Source of the DNA: PVC group bacterium
GTDB taxonomy: Bacteria; Verrucomicrobiota; Kiritimatiellia; CAIKKV01; CAITUY01
Assembly (NCBI GenBank): GCA_945870225.1
Contig: CAMBRF010000001.1
Location: 269,076 to 333,075, forward strand
DNA: 64,000 bases
Direction: 5' to 3'
Made by a program: the position numbers and the translations under genes. The notes under the pieces are model-generated. The model was not told the origin of the DNA, did no database searches, and saw nothing but the letters and a program-made list of their open reading frames with translations. This document shows, piece by piece, positions 17,353 to 26,869 of this stretch (position 1 is its first letter; every line of letters begins with the position of its first letter).

Positions 17353-18836
17353 GGTGAGGTCACCTTTACATCAGGGTTGGCTGGGACCGGCAGGAAAATG
17401 TAGGCGATCATGTTTTTTTCAACGACGGGAGCGATGAATCGTCGCAGGTGGCCATAGGGCAAGTCCGGAGGCGCAAATATCAGTACGACGGAAGGGGCAT
17501 CCGGTTGCTGGAGGGCGGCGGCCAAAGCCTCTGCCGACGCTACGGCGAACCGGCGTTCATGGTAAATAGGCTGACGATCCTCGCCTTTCCACTCTTCATC
17601 CAGACGCACCAGTTCTCCTGTTACGACCCCATGGTTCTGGCAAAGATAAAGTTCCCACGGCTGGACAGGGCGCCCGGATCGTTCTCGATGTCTCTCGTCC
17701 GGGAGGAAGGCCCGGTAGTAGAGATGTCCCGGCGGTGGGGGTTCAATCCGTACCTGACCGTTGTTCTCAAGGCTGTCAATCAGGGATGCGGCGGTCCGCA
17801 AGGATACGAGCGACAGGTTGTCGTCAGGCTGAAGGCTTACGAACGGATCGCGGCCGCTGGTTGCGATCCCTGCAAAAACGTTCTCGAGATCCTTGAAGGT
17901 CGTGTGGGAGGAGGAGGGGAGTCCGGGCTCGTGGAGCACATACTCGAATGCGGCGGCTGGTATGGGCGAAACGCCGGTACGGGGTACGATCTTCAAGGTC
18001 AGATCGCAGACCCGTAAACGGCCATCGGTCCGTTCGGGTTCCATAATCACCTGGATGAACTGGGCGGCCGGAAGGTTTTTATCGGGGTTGGGAACCTGGA
18101 AGGAGTAGACCTCATGCTGCGAAACGCGCCGGGGCACATCCAGGACGGTGCCGGATTCGTTATAAACGGAGACAATGCTGTTGGGTGAAAATACGTCAGC
18201 GGCATAGACTTGTCCGGTCTGGAGTGAGTCAGGGGCCGGTATCCACGATGAACCGGTGAACACGAACCCGGTTTCGGGAAGCGCTTTCCCGGTGCGGGTA
18301 TCGATGACCAGTTGTTCGGCGGGTACGGCTCGTGCCTTGGCCTTGCCGTTGATCCAGTCCGTGTAGTGGAAGGTGATCTTGATGCGCTCGCCTTTGGGCC
18401 AGAAACGCTGCCGCGCTGAATCCGTCCCCATGCCCGGGGTGACGCCAATGAATACCAGCGCTTCATGAATGGCGCTCGGTTTGGCAAAGGAAACGGCGAG
18501 GGCCTCGTACTCCTTGCCGCTGGTTTCGGCAACCATTGGAAATTCCGCCGGAGAGCCGGCCCCGAGCCGGATGCTTTCGGCATAGACAACGATGCTCTTC
18601 CTGATCGAGTCAGCGACGAGTCCCCGCCGCACGAGGATGCTGGTGTTGGTCGCGTATTTCTCCTTGTCTCGGGCATAAAGTTCGTCCGCATGGGCCGCAT
18701 TGGCCTCGCGGGGGGAGAGGGGCGGTACGAGGGAGGCCGGCCCGTTTGTCATGCCGCAGGCTGAGCAGGCTAGCATGATCCCCATGAGTGAACCGCGAAG
18801 GGTTCCCTTATTCCCCGGACATAGTTTAATGGACAT
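17349..18836 (-). CDS. YdjY-domain lipoprotein
   Basis: 495 aa. The start gives a leader with lipobox-like LACSACG near residues 22-27; an ATG (MGIML) at residue 18 is an alternative start. Residues ~65-130 match the YdjY domain seen in planctomycete-type proteins (SIVVYAESIRLGAGSPAEFPMVAE, EYEALAVSFAKPSAIHEALVFIGVTPG). The rest is not recognised, apart from a second region of alternating strands (~330-490, VVLIFAPPDLPYGHLRRFIAPVVEKN). Its stop overlaps the start of the pseudopilin-like gene (ATGA type), so the two are translationally coupled and may act together in the envelope. Confidence 0.6.
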   Translation of the reverse strand: MSIKLCPGNKGTLRGSLMGIMLACSACGMTNGPASLVPPLSPREANAAHADELYARDKEKYATNTSILVRRGLVADSIRKSIVVYAESIRLGAGSPAEFPMVAETSGKEYEALAVSFAKPSAIHEALVFIGVTPGMGTDSARQRFWPKGERIKITFHYTDWINGKAKARAVPAEQLVIDTRTGKALPETGFVFTGSSWIPAPDSLQTGQVYAADVFSPNSIVSVYNESGTVLDVPRRVSQHEVYSFQVPNPDKNLPAAQFIQVIMEPERTDGRLRVCDLTLKIVPRTGVSPIPAAAFEYVLHEPGLPSSSHTTFKDLENVFAGIATSGRDPFVSLQPDDNLSLVSLRTAASLIDSLENNGQVRIEPPPPGHLYYRAFLPDERHRERSGRPVQPWELYLCQNHGVVTGELVRLDEEWKGEDRQPIYHERRFAVASAEALAAALQQPDAPSVVLIFAPPDLPYGHLRRFIAPVVEKNMIAYIFLPVPANPDVKVTSP

Positions 18837-18844
18837 GGTGATTC

Positions 18845-20950
18845 CTAAACAACGGACGTCGGACGGTGTGGCTGAAAGACCGCCTGTCTCCCCGCCGTTT
18901 CGTTATTCCTCAAACATGCGTCGTCGTAAAGCGATTGCTGACTGCGCCTTCCCGTTTTGGCTTCCGGCTCGGGGGGGCGGCGGTAAGATCCATCCGGTTG
19001 GAGCCAGCGACCCTTGACGGTGTCGGTCAGGCAGCATTCAAGAATAGCGATCAAACGGCTGCGGCAGCTGTCGTTTTCGACAGGGACCAACAATTCGATG
19101 CGCCGGTCGAGGTTTCGGGGCATCCAATCGGCGCTGGAGATAAAGACCTGTGGCTCACCGCCGTGGTGAAAATAGAGGATGCGGCTGTGTTCAAGGAAAC
19201 GATCCACAATGCTGACCACGGAAATCCGCTCGCTCAGGTCCGGAATGCCGGGCCGCAGACAGCAGATGCCCCTGACATTCAGATCGATCTGCACGCCGGC
19301 GCAGGAGGCCGCATAGAGCGCGTCGATCAGTTTAGGATCCACGAGGGAGTTGAGTTTGGCCATGATGCGGGCCTTTTGGCCCTGTGAGGCGCGCGCGGTT
19401 TCCCCTTCGATCAAGTCCAGGAGCCGGTCGCGGAGGCCGATGGGGGCCGCTTCGATTTTGCGGTACTTGACCGGTTGTGAGTAGCCGGTAATGGTGTTGA
19501 AGAAGAGCGCGGCATCCGCGGCCAGATCCTCGTTGCAGGTCATCAGGCTCACATCGGTATAGATCCGGGAGGTGGTTTCGTTGTAGTTGCCTGTGCCGAT
19601 GTGGAGGTAACGGCGGATGCCGGTGGTCTCCCGCCGGATGATCATGCAGAGTTTGGCATGGGTCTTGAGGCCCTTGATCCCGTAGATCACTTGAACCCCG
19701 GCATTTTCAAGTTCCTCGGCCCAGGTGATATTGCGGGCTTCATCAAAGCGGGCCTTTAATTCGACGATGGCCGTGACCTGCTTGCCTTGTTCTGCCGCGC
19801 GGGTCAGGGCGGCCACGATGGGACTGTTGGGTCCGGTTCGGTAGAGAATCTGCTTGATCGCGAGAACATCAGGATCGTCGGCCGCCTGTTGTATGAGGCG
19901 CTGGACGGGCTCGAAGCTTTCAAAGGGATGGTAGAGCAGCAGATCCTGGCGGCTCATGATGGCGAACATGGATTCTCCCGGCGGAGCCTGGAAGGAGGGG
20001 CGGGGGTCCCATGCCGGAGCCCGCAGGGCGGGGTTGCCGGCGGCCAGGCTCAGGGTCAGAAAGCTAGAGAGCGCAAGAGGGGGGGTCATGTCGTAAATAT
20101 CCGATTCCCTGATATCCAGCGCGTGTTTGAGAAAGTGACGGCAGGAGTCTGACGCCTCGGCGCTCAACTCAAGGCGGACGCAGGTGCTTTCCCGGCGTCG
20201 TGTCAACACCTGCCGCATTTCGCTAAGCAGGTCGCCCGCCAGATCCTCCCTCACGGCCAGATCGGCATTTCTCGTAATCCGGAAAGTCGCCGTTTCGAGG
20301 AGGGTCTCCCCCGGGAAAAACAGGTCGAGGTGCATCCGGATGGCCTCCTCGGCGAGAAGATAAGCGGTTCCTTTTTCGGTCGCTAAGTTGACCGTTCGTC
20401 CCACATTTCGGGGAAGGGGCAGGATGACAAATCGCGGCTTTTTGGCCGACGCCGTCGGCCGGAGTCTGATCAGCAGGCAGAGCGTCAACCCCGGAACCGG
20501 AGGGAAGGGGGCGGGGGCTGACGCCGCCAGCGGTGTCAGCAAGGGAAAAATTTCATGGTAGAACACGTGTTGGACGTGGCGAGTCTGTGCCGGACTGAGT
20601 TGCTCAGGGGAAAGCCGCCTGATTTGGTGCGTGGCCAGGACTTGATCGATTTCAGCCAGGCAGGCTCGCTGACTTGCGGTCATGGCGTGGACCCGTTCGT
20701 TGATCCGGGCCAGTTGTTCGCCGGTTGTGAGGCCGGACGGGTCCCTGACGTTGCCTCCATGGGCCTGGAGTTGCTGCAATCCTCCAACCCGTACCATAAA
20801 AAATTCATCCAGATTAGAGGCGGTAATGGCGAGAAACTTCAGGCGTTCCATCGGTGGCAGGGAAGGATCCAGCGCCTCTTCCAGGACGCGCTGGTTGAAT
20901 TCCAGCCAACTCAATTCGCGATTCAAGGCGAGCGGAGTGGGGTTAGCCAT
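18845..20950 (-). CDS. ppk1: Polyphosphate kinase 1
   Basis: 701 aa from the ATG at 20950; a longer frame to 21175 only adds sequence that lies inside ppx. Ppk1 reversibly makes polyphosphate from ATP. Visible: N-terminal NRELSWLEFNQRVLEEA and SNLDEFFMVRVGG, catalytic-domain motifs YHPFESFEPVQRLIQQAA, KQILYRTGPNSPIV, the phosphohistidine motif RRYLHIGTGNYNE (about residue 450) and LNVRGICCLRPGIPDLSE, VVSIVDRFLEHSRI. The ATG lies 8 bp inside the end of ppx, so the two opposite-acting polyphosphate enzymes are coupled in one operon. Confidence 0.97.
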   Translation of the reverse strand: MANPTPLALNRELSWLEFNQRVLEEALDPSLPPMERLKFLAITASNLDEFFMVRVGGLQQLQAHGGNVRDPSGLTTGEQLARINERVHAMTASQRACLAEIDQVLATHQIRRLSPEQLSPAQTRHVQHVFYHEIFPLLTPLAASAPAPFPPVPGLTLCLLIRLRPTASAKKPRFVILPLPRNVGRTVNLATEKGTAYLLAEEAIRMHLDLFFPGETLLETATFRITRNADLAVREDLAGDLLSEMRQVLTRRRESTCVRLELSAEASDSCRHFLKHALDIRESDIYDMTPPLALSSFLTLSLAAGNPALRAPAWDPRPSFQAPPGESMFAIMSRQDLLLYHPFESFEPVQRLIQQAADDPDVLAIKQILYRTGPNSPIVAALTRAAEQGKQVTAIVELKARFDEARNITWAEELENAGVQVIYGIKGLKTHAKLCMIIRRETTGIRRYLHIGTGNYNETTSRIYTDVSLMTCNEDLAADAALFFNTITGYSQPVKYRKIEAAPIGLRDRLLDLIEGETARASQGQKARIMAKLNSLVDPKLIDALYAASCAGVQIDLNVRGICCLRPGIPDLSERISVVSIVDRFLEHSRILYFHHGGEPQVFISSADWMPRNLDRRIELLVPVENDSCRSRLIAILECCLTDTVKGRWLQPDGSYRRPPEPEAKTGRRSQQSLYDDACLRNNETAGRQAVFQPHRPTSVV

Positions 20951-22562
20951 CGAGGATCGATCCTTTTGACGTTTGAGCTGTTCGCAGGATGACCTGCATG
21001 CCGAAAATGCTTTCAAAAAGCCCGCCCTTGTCCTTGACGGCCAGACGTTCGAGGGTGATGTCCTCCACATCCGGCACGGTAATGACGAATCGACGCTCCT
21101 CGCGGGAACAGGTGATGTTGCGAATGTGCTGGAGATGGCTCCGGTCCATGGAATCGGCCACGCGCAGGATGGCACTCAGTTTGGCCACCACGAGGCGGCT
21201 GTCGCGGTCCAGGGCGGCATACTCGGGATGGGACAGTCGGGGCACGGAGCGCCGGTGATAGCGTGCGATCAGGGCCACCATGGTGTTATCCCGACGGGTC
21301 AGCCCGAAAAGTTCACTGTTCAGGATCAGGTACATGGAATGTTTGTGATGCGAGTTATTGCTCACGAAGGCCCCGATATCGTGCAGGATCGCCGCGGTGC
21401 GCAGCAGGATTTCAGCCTGCGGGCCCAGACCGTGATCGGCGCGAAGAGCCCGGAATAGCGCGAGGCTGAGGTCCGCCACATGGCTGCCATGTTTTTCGTC
21501 GAAGTGATACTTGCGGCCCAGGTTGGAGGCGGAATGGGCAAGCTGCTCGGCATAGCGTGTGTGGGTCACGGAGATGCCTGCCATTCGCATCAGCAGGCCA
21601 CGGCGCATGCTCTGTGTGGAGACCAGCATTTCCTTGACGCCGAACGCGCGCGCAATGCGGTCGTAAATCAGCAGCGCCTGTCCGGCCGTTTCAGCCTCCT
21701 GAGGGGGAAGATGGTACTTCTGCATCAGCTTTTCGGGAGGGGTCGATACGATTTTCTCGGCGAGGGTGGAGCGTGCCATCGTCAGGCGTGCGGTATCGTT
21801 CGCCTCCCATCCGGATACCAGGCGCCGCATGGCTGTTTCCATGTCGCCCGCCAAGGCGATCAGGCGCGGTACGGTGTGTGTGGGGACGGTTTCCTTCATC
21901 TGGTTGATGGTTCTCTGGATGTGCTGATCCAGGACGGCGCACAGCCGGTCGTAGGGGGTCTGCGAGGTTTCCAGGGTCTCCTGCATCCTCAGGGCCCCGA
22001 GTTTGAAGGAGCCGGAATGCGTCACATACCCGTCCTGGATCAACAGGAGCCGGGTGGCGCCTCCGCCCACCTCCACCACGAGAACCTCTCCGGCATTCAG
22101 GGAGGGAACGGTTTCGAAAAGGTTATGGATCGCCACATGAATCAGGTGCTCGACCTCGGCATCCTCCAGGACGTCGACGCTGATCCCGGTGGCAATATAG
22201 ATTCGATCCAGAAAGGCATCGCGGTTGCCGGCCTCCCGGACGGAACTGGTGGCCACCGCGCGGATCTGATCGGGCGACGTGATTCCGTATTCGGCCATCA
22301 CCTGCCGGAATCCCTTGAGGATGGTAACGCATTCCTCGATGCATTCCCGATCGATGCTGCCCGCGCCGAAGGTGTTTTTACCCAGACTGACAGCCTGTTG
22401 GACAGATTCCAAAAGCCGCATTTTTCCGCCGGATGAGATTTCAGAGATATCGAGCCGGATGGCGCGCGCGCCGATATCGATCACAGCTACCTGACGAGGT
22501 CGACCGGGTGCGGGGGTGTCATCGCGGGGTTGTGCGTTGGGGGGGGGTGTATCCATGATCAT
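20943..22562 (-). CDS. ppx: Ppx/GppA exopolyphosphatase with HD domain
   Basis: 539 aa. Ppx/GppA enzymes remove terminal phosphate from polyphosphate or from pppGpp. The actin-like fold motifs are VAVIDIGARAIRLDI near residue 25 (phosphate 1 loop), and VLVVEVGGGATRLLLI near 165. The C-terminal third is an HD-type domain (HVADLSLALFRAL, LRTAAILHDIGAFVSNNSHHKHS, LSAILRVADSMDRSH), as in long Ppx forms. Start could be the ATG at 22562 or the next at 22556. It begins 2 bp after the ROK kinase gene and overlaps ppk1. Confidence 0.93.
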   Translation of the reverse strand: MIMDTPPPNAQPRDDTPAPGRPRQVAVIDIGARAIRLDISEISSGGKMRLLESVQQAVSLGKNTFGAGSIDRECIEECVTILKGFRQVMAEYGITSPDQIRAVATSSVREAGNRDAFLDRIYIATGISVDVLEDAEVEHLIHVAIHNLFETVPSLNAGEVLVVEVGGGATRLLLIQDGYVTHSGSFKLGALRMQETLETSQTPYDRLCAVLDQHIQRTINQMKETVPTHTVPRLIALAGDMETAMRRLVSGWEANDTARLTMARSTLAEKIVSTPPEKLMQKYHLPPQEAETAGQALLIYDRIARAFGVKEMLVSTQSMRRGLLMRMAGISVTHTRYAEQLAHSASNLGRKYHFDEKHGSHVADLSLALFRALRADHGLGPQAEILLRTAAILHDIGAFVSNNSHHKHSMYLILNSELFGLTRRDNTMVALIARYHRRSVPRLSHPEYAALDRDSRLVVAKLSAILRVADSMDRSHLQHIRNITCSREERRFVITVPDVEDITLERLAVKDKGGLFESIFGMQVILRTAQTSKGSILDG

Positions 22563-22564
22563 GA

Positions 22565-23554
22565 CTATTTTGAGCCGTGTTTATCGGCAGCATCGGAGGC
22601 CAGAGCGGCGGCCCCGAGGGTTGTGGCATGGTCGCCGCAGCGGGCGGCCACAATCTTGAAGCTGTTGCGGAAACTCTCCGTCACACCGGTTTCGACGGTC
22701 TCGCTTATCTCATCGACGAAGAGGTCCGGCATTTCCGCAACCAGCCCGCCGCCCAGGACGATGACGTCAGGTGACAGAAGATGGACGACCCCCACCAGGA
22801 CTTCCCCGATCCGGTGTGCGGCGTGACGCACGATCTTGTCGACGTTCTTGTCGCCAGCCTCGATGGCCGCGCGGATGGAGGCACTGCGGATCTCGGCGAT
22901 GTCTGTGCCCACAGCAGCCAGCAGGCGCGGGGCCTGCCCCCGGTAGGCGGCCTGAGCCAGTTCGGCGGAGATGGCGAGCCGGCTGGCCACGGTTTCCAGG
23001 CAGCCGCGCCGGCCGCAGCCGCACAGCACGCCATCGGGCTCAACCTGGATGTGCCCTATTTCCATGCACGACCCGACTTTGCCACGTAGCAGGCGGCCTT
23101 CGTAGACGCAGGCTCCGCCGATTCCGGTGCCGGGGAATACGCCCACCACGCAGCGTGCGCGCCGGGCGGCCCCGAACCGGTACTCCGCATAGGTTCCGGC
23201 ATCCACATCATTGGCAATGGCCACCGTGGTTTTGAAGGCAGAGGCCAAGGTCTTCCGGAGTGGAAGGTTGTGCCAGCCGAGGTTGGGGGCATGCAGTAGA
23301 ACACCCTTATCCAGGTCCAGCATGCCGGGGGCTCCCACGCCGATGCCCAGAACGGCGGACGGTTCCACATTGGCTTCCGCCAGTGCCTGTTGGATCGTTT
23401 CGATAATGCGGGCGGTGCCGGACCGGGACCCCGCTTGTCCCTTTGACCGGCGTCGTCGCGAACCCACGATCCGGAACTGTTCGTCGAATACCGTGGCGAG
23501 CATTTTAGTGCCGCCCAAATCGAAACCCACCCAATAGTGTCGTGAAGCCGCCAT
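22565..23554 (-). CDS. ROK-family sugar kinase (glucokinase-like)
   Basis: 329 aa from the ATG at 23554, which has GAAGAGGAAAT in front; the longer frame to 23632 is not needed. ROK proteins phosphorylate glucose or similar sugars. Motifs: ATP loop GFDLGGTKMLATVFD, catalytic NDVDAGTYAEYRFG, the ROK signature GVFPGTGIGGACVYEG, the zinc-binding GHIQVEPDGVLCGCGRRGCLETVAS with its Cys cluster, and IVLGGGLVAE. No DNA-binding domain, so an enzyme rather than a repressor. First gene of the polyphosphate run; a link to polyphosphate-dependent sugar phosphorylation is only a speculation. Confidence 0.92.
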   Translation of the reverse strand: MAASRHYWVGFDLGGTKMLATVFDEQFRIVGSRRRRSKGQAGSRSGTARIIETIQQALAEANVEPSAVLGIGVGAPGMLDLDKGVLLHAPNLGWHNLPLRKTLASAFKTTVAIANDVDAGTYAEYRFGAARRARCVVGVFPGTGIGGACVYEGRLLRGKVGSCMEIGHIQVEPDGVLCGCGRRGCLETVASRLAISAELAQAAYRGQAPRLLAAVGTDIAEIRSASIRAAIEAGDKNVDKIVRHAAHRIGEVLVGVVHLLSPDVIVLGGGLVAEMPDLFVDEISETVETGVTESFRNSFKIVAARCGDHATTLGAAALASDAADKHGSK

Positions 23555-23756
23555 GATTATTTCCTCTTCAGGTATTTTTAGACCAGAAGTCGTCCGCAAA
23601 CAACGGAAATCGCCGGATAAGAGCGCCGGCAATTCCGCCGAAAGGCCGGAGTGGAAAAAAAGATTGATTCCGCAGGGGTGTTGGGTATTGTATGCCCCTT
23701 CCTTGAGGAGACCGGCTGGCTTGTATCGGGTATCTGGCTGTCTCCGTGAAGACCAT

Positions 23757-23832
<76 letters not shown>

Positions 23833-24163
23833 TTTAAAAGAATACCGACGTGATGACCAGGAATCACGTCGAAGGCTATACCAGTGCGGCACGATGGTAT
23901 CCTGGTTCGCCGACTTGGATTTCAACCCAGATTAACCCAAAAAGCAATGAAGTTGCAATAGGTTGCAAGTCCCCCTTCGTAACCAGTTCACGTGCAACGT
24001 ATAAGGATAGACAGTGGCAATGTGGCCAGGCCGCAGATTGCCAGATGACAACGCAATGAAATCCGACTGCATCAAGAACTGGCCGAAGAACGAGCGGAAA
24101 CGCGCCGCTGCGTCGGGCAACCTCCAGAAGGCGCTTGATGCCTGACCAGGCCCGACCATAACC
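23833..24163. other. Gap between tRNA-Phe and the defence island
   Basis: 331 bp without a convincing gene. A perfect hairpin lies just after the tRNA: CGACGTGAT (23846-23854), 8-nt loop, ATCACGTCG (23863-23871), with no T run. A 29-codon frame at 24056-24145 (from ATGAAATCC to TGA) reads like coding sequence (KNWPKNERKRAAASGNLQKALD) and could be a gene remnant, but it is too short to name. No integrase fragment or attachment repeat was recognised. Confidence 0.5.
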
Positions 24164-26593
24164 ATGGAAGAAGGGACTAACAACGGGATTCAGCAAGTAC
24201 GGGACAGATTGCTGGTTATCGATCGAGAACGTAATGAACTGTTGCGCCAATTAGGCGATCTTGAGCGACAGGCGTACCTTGATGCGCCCCCGATCTTGGG
24301 CGCTCCCTTGGGACGGCCTCCTGTCATGTCGGTTCCTGTCACTGCTGACAATCGGGTGTCACTCTTCCTTACTCTGTTCCGCTGCCGGGAGTCGGTCTAC
24401 CCGCGACTGTGGGAGAACAAGAAGAAGGGGACGAAAGGCTACGCTCCGGTTTGCGATCACGATTGGGCACCCGGACTGTGCAATAAGCCGCGCGTGAAGT
24501 GTTCAGAGTGCTCGCACCAGGCGTTTCGGCCCCTCGATGAAACCGCCGCGAAGGATCATCTTCTCGGCAAGACGACCATTGGAACCTATGCCATCCGTGA
24601 GGACGATACCTGTGTGTTCCTTGCCTGTGACTTTGACGAAAAAGACTGGTGTGACGACGTGGCCGCATACCGGCGGGCCGGTCTTGAATTAGGGATCGAC
24701 GTGGCGGTCGAGCGCTCGCGGTCCGGCAACGGCGCTCATGCGTGGATATTCTTCGCGGAGCCCATGCCTGCCCGTCTGGCGCGCTTGCTTGGAACGATGT
24801 TGCTCGCACGGACAACGGAACAGCGACATGTTCTCGGTGTGAGATCTTTCGATCGGTTCTTTCCAAGTCAAGACTACCTGCCTACCACCCGACATGGATT
24901 TGGGAATCTGATCGCCTTACCTCTCCAGAAGGGGCCTCGCGAGGCCGGCAATTCCGTCTTTGTTGATGCCGACATGAATCCTCATCCCAACCAGTGGACC
25001 TATCTGGCCGGGGTCCGGCGCCTCTCTTCTCAAGAACTCCGATCCCTGGTGCGCGAGACGCTGGTTGCACCCAGGAACGCCGATGAGCGAGTGGACCTTG
25101 CTCTTGAGACGGACCGGGCGCTGATCGAAAGAGAAGAGAAGGTCATCAAACTTCCTGTCCCATTGGAGATCACGGTGATCAGGGATGAACAGATCCACAT
25201 TCCGCTGCCCGGGTTGCCCGCCGGCCTCATTACACGGCTCCGACGGCTGGCAACATTTCCCAACCCAAAGTTCTACGAGATGCAGCGTATGCGGTTGCCC
25301 ACGTATCCATTGCAGCGGTTCATCTTTGCCGGGGAGTTGCGGGAGGCGGAGATCGTTCTGCCGCGCGGACTGATTGAGAGGGTATCCGCTCTGTTGGAAA
25401 AAGCCGGCGCTTATCTGGCCATTGAGGACCGTCGCACGGTCCGCAAAGGCCTGAAGGTCGAGTTCACCGGAGTATTGACCGATGAGCAGGCCGCTGCCGC
25501 AGCGGCCATGAGAATGCACGACATTGGCATCATCGTCATGCCCCCCGGAACAGGAAAGACCGTATTGGGCTGCGCCATGATTGCCGCTCGCAAGGCGCCG
25601 ACACTCATCATCGTGCATCGTCAGCCACTGATGGATCAATGGAAGGCCCGCCTCCAGCAGTTCATGACACTCGGGGATGTTGAGGTGGGCGTCATTGCGG
25701 GGACCAAGCAGAATCCACACGGCAGGATTGACATTGCCATGATTCAGTCGCTCGCCAAGAACCCGGACCTGCCGGCGCTTGCCGCCCGGTATGCTCATAT
25801 TGTTGTGGATGAATGTCATCGCATACCGGCCCCGTCTTTCGAGGGAGTGCTTAGAACCTTCAAGGCTCGTTACGTTCTTGGTCTGACTGCCACGCCCTAT
25901 CGGCAGGATGGCATGGAACGAATCCTCTTACATCAATGCGGCTCGATCCGTTTCACGTCTGACGTGGCAGGGCTGACTCTTGGGAAGGTCGTCATTATGC
26001 GAACGACCGGCTTCGGAGTTCCGCCGGAGCATGGCGAAAAGCCCGCCTACCACGTCCTTGCCGAGTTACTCGCCCACGATGCGACGCGGAACACAGTCAT
26101 TGCGTCGGATATTGCCACGGCAATCAGGCAAGATCGCCGCGTGCTCGTTCTCGCCGACCGAACGGATCACGTGGACGAACTACAGCGACGGGTTAATGAT
26201 GAACTGGTGCGTGATGGCTATGTGGGCCAACTCTTTAAACTCGACAGCCAGATGGGTGTCAAAGCCCGTCGATCAACGCATGCTGCCATTATCAAAGCTT
26301 GCCAGACGACCCATGGCGTATGCATCTTTGCCACGGGCTCGTTGATCGGCGAGGGTTTCGATTTGCCGGCACTTGACACGCTGGTGCTTGCCAGCCCGAT
26401 TTCCTTCAAAGGGCGGCTGATTCAGTACGCTGGCCGCCTCCACCGTGCATCGGAGCACAAACACGATGTGAGAATCCTCGACTACGTGGATGCATCATCG
26501 CCTGTCATGCTCAAGATGTGCAGGAAGCGGCGGAAGGCCTACGAAACGATGGGCTACAAGATTGAGGAAATCCCGTTACAAGCGCCAGAATAA
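24164..26593 (+). CDS. AEP primase-superfamily 2 helicase, TOTE conflict type
   Basis: 809 aa. A short coiled N-terminus (VIDRERNELLRQLGDLERQ) is followed by a region (~60-330) that resembles the archaeo-eukaryotic primase domain of TOTE conflict systems: a Cys cluster near 96-116, FLACDFDEKDWCDD (catalytic acidic pair), VERSRSGNGAHAWIFF, and SFDRFFPSQDYLP. The C-terminal half is a superfamily 2 helicase: MPPGTGKTVLG (Walker A, ~461), IVVDECHRIPA (~547), VLGLTATPYRQDG, and QYAGRLHRASEHK. These fusions occur in bacterial defence/conflict loci. No strong Shine-Dalgarno precedes ATG 24164. No nuclease domain was seen in this chain. Confidence 0.85.
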   Translation: MEEGTNNGIQQVRDRLLVIDRERNELLRQLGDLERQAYLDAPPILGAPLGRPPVMSVPVTADNRVSLFLTLFRCRESVYPRLWENKKKGTKGYAPVCDHDWAPGLCNKPRVKCSECSHQAFRPLDETAAKDHLLGKTTIGTYAIREDDTCVFLACDFDEKDWCDDVAAYRRAGLELGIDVAVERSRSGNGAHAWIFFAEPMPARLARLLGTMLLARTTEQRHVLGVRSFDRFFPSQDYLPTTRHGFGNLIALPLQKGPREAGNSVFVDADMNPHPNQWTYLAGVRRLSSQELRSLVRETLVAPRNADERVDLALETDRALIEREEKVIKLPVPLEITVIRDEQIHIPLPGLPAGLITRLRRLATFPNPKFYEMQRMRLPTYPLQRFIFAGELREAEIVLPRGLIERVSALLEKAGAYLAIEDRRTVRKGLKVEFTGVLTDEQAAAAAAMRMHDIGIIVMPPGTGKTVLGCAMIAARKAPTLIIVHRQPLMDQWKARLQQFMTLGDVEVGVIAGTKQNPHGRIDIAMIQSLAKNPDLPALAARYAHIVVDECHRIPAPSFEGVLRTFKARYVLGLTATPYRQDGMERILLHQCGSIRFTSDVAGLTLGKVVIMRTTGFGVPPEHGEKPAYHVLAELLAHDATRNTVIASDIATAIRQDRRVLVLADRTDHVDELQRRVNDELVRDGYVGQLFKLDSQMGVKARRSTHAAIIKACQTTHGVCIFATGSLIGEGFDLPALDTLVLASPISFKGRLIQYAGRLHRASEHKHDVRILDYVDASSPVMLKMCRKRRKAYETMGYKIEEIPLQAPE

Positions 26594-26672
26594 TGGCCTG
26601 TGCAGAGCCGCTTGCCAATTGTCGCCCACCCGCAAAGGCCAGACGGTGTCAGTCTTTTCTGTGACCAAGGCA

Positions 26673-26697
26673 ATTCGGCAGACACTGCCTGCCGAAT
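26673..26697. promoter_or_regulatory. Near-perfect palindrome, candidate operator 1
   Basis: ATTCGGCAGAC, 3-nt centre ACT, GCCTGCCGAAT: 11-bp arms with one mismatch. It has the same design (ATT..GCAGAC arms, 3-nt centre) as the palindrome at 26786, 113 bp further on. Both stand in the 378-bp gap before the XRE gene, so they look like paired binding sites of one dimeric regulator. Confidence 0.6.
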
Positions 26698-26785
26698 GCG
26701 CGCAAACAAATTGCTCGACACTGTAGGGCAAATTCATCGAATCATCAAAACGAGCAGCACCGTCGCTCGAATCCAGCCATCGCAT

Positions 26786-26810
26786 ATTTTGCAGACGTTG
26801 TCTGCAAAAT
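26786..26810. promoter_or_regulatory. Perfect palindrome, candidate operator 2
   Basis: ATTTTGCAGAC, centre GTT, GTCTGCAAAAT: 11-bp perfect arms. Compare the palindrome at 26673. The XRE protein encoded at 26972 is the natural candidate to bind it. There is no T run after the arms, so a terminator is unlikely. Confidence 0.65.
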
Positions 26811-26869
26811 CTGACGCAACTGCTTGTGTACGCCCGGCATGGGTGTGTTGAAATGACATGTGCATCGTT

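Noticed and set aside
18845..21175. Longer start for ppk1
   Set aside because: The added 75 residues are read from inside ppx and do not resemble Ppk1; ATG 20950 fits the family start.
21480..22436. Plus-strand frame of 318 codons opposite ppx
   Set aside because: The Ppx frame has complete family motifs; this one has none.
23876..24250. Minus-strand frame of 124 codons at the start of the island
   Set aside because: Overlaps the start of the primase-helicase gene and has no motif; likely chance.
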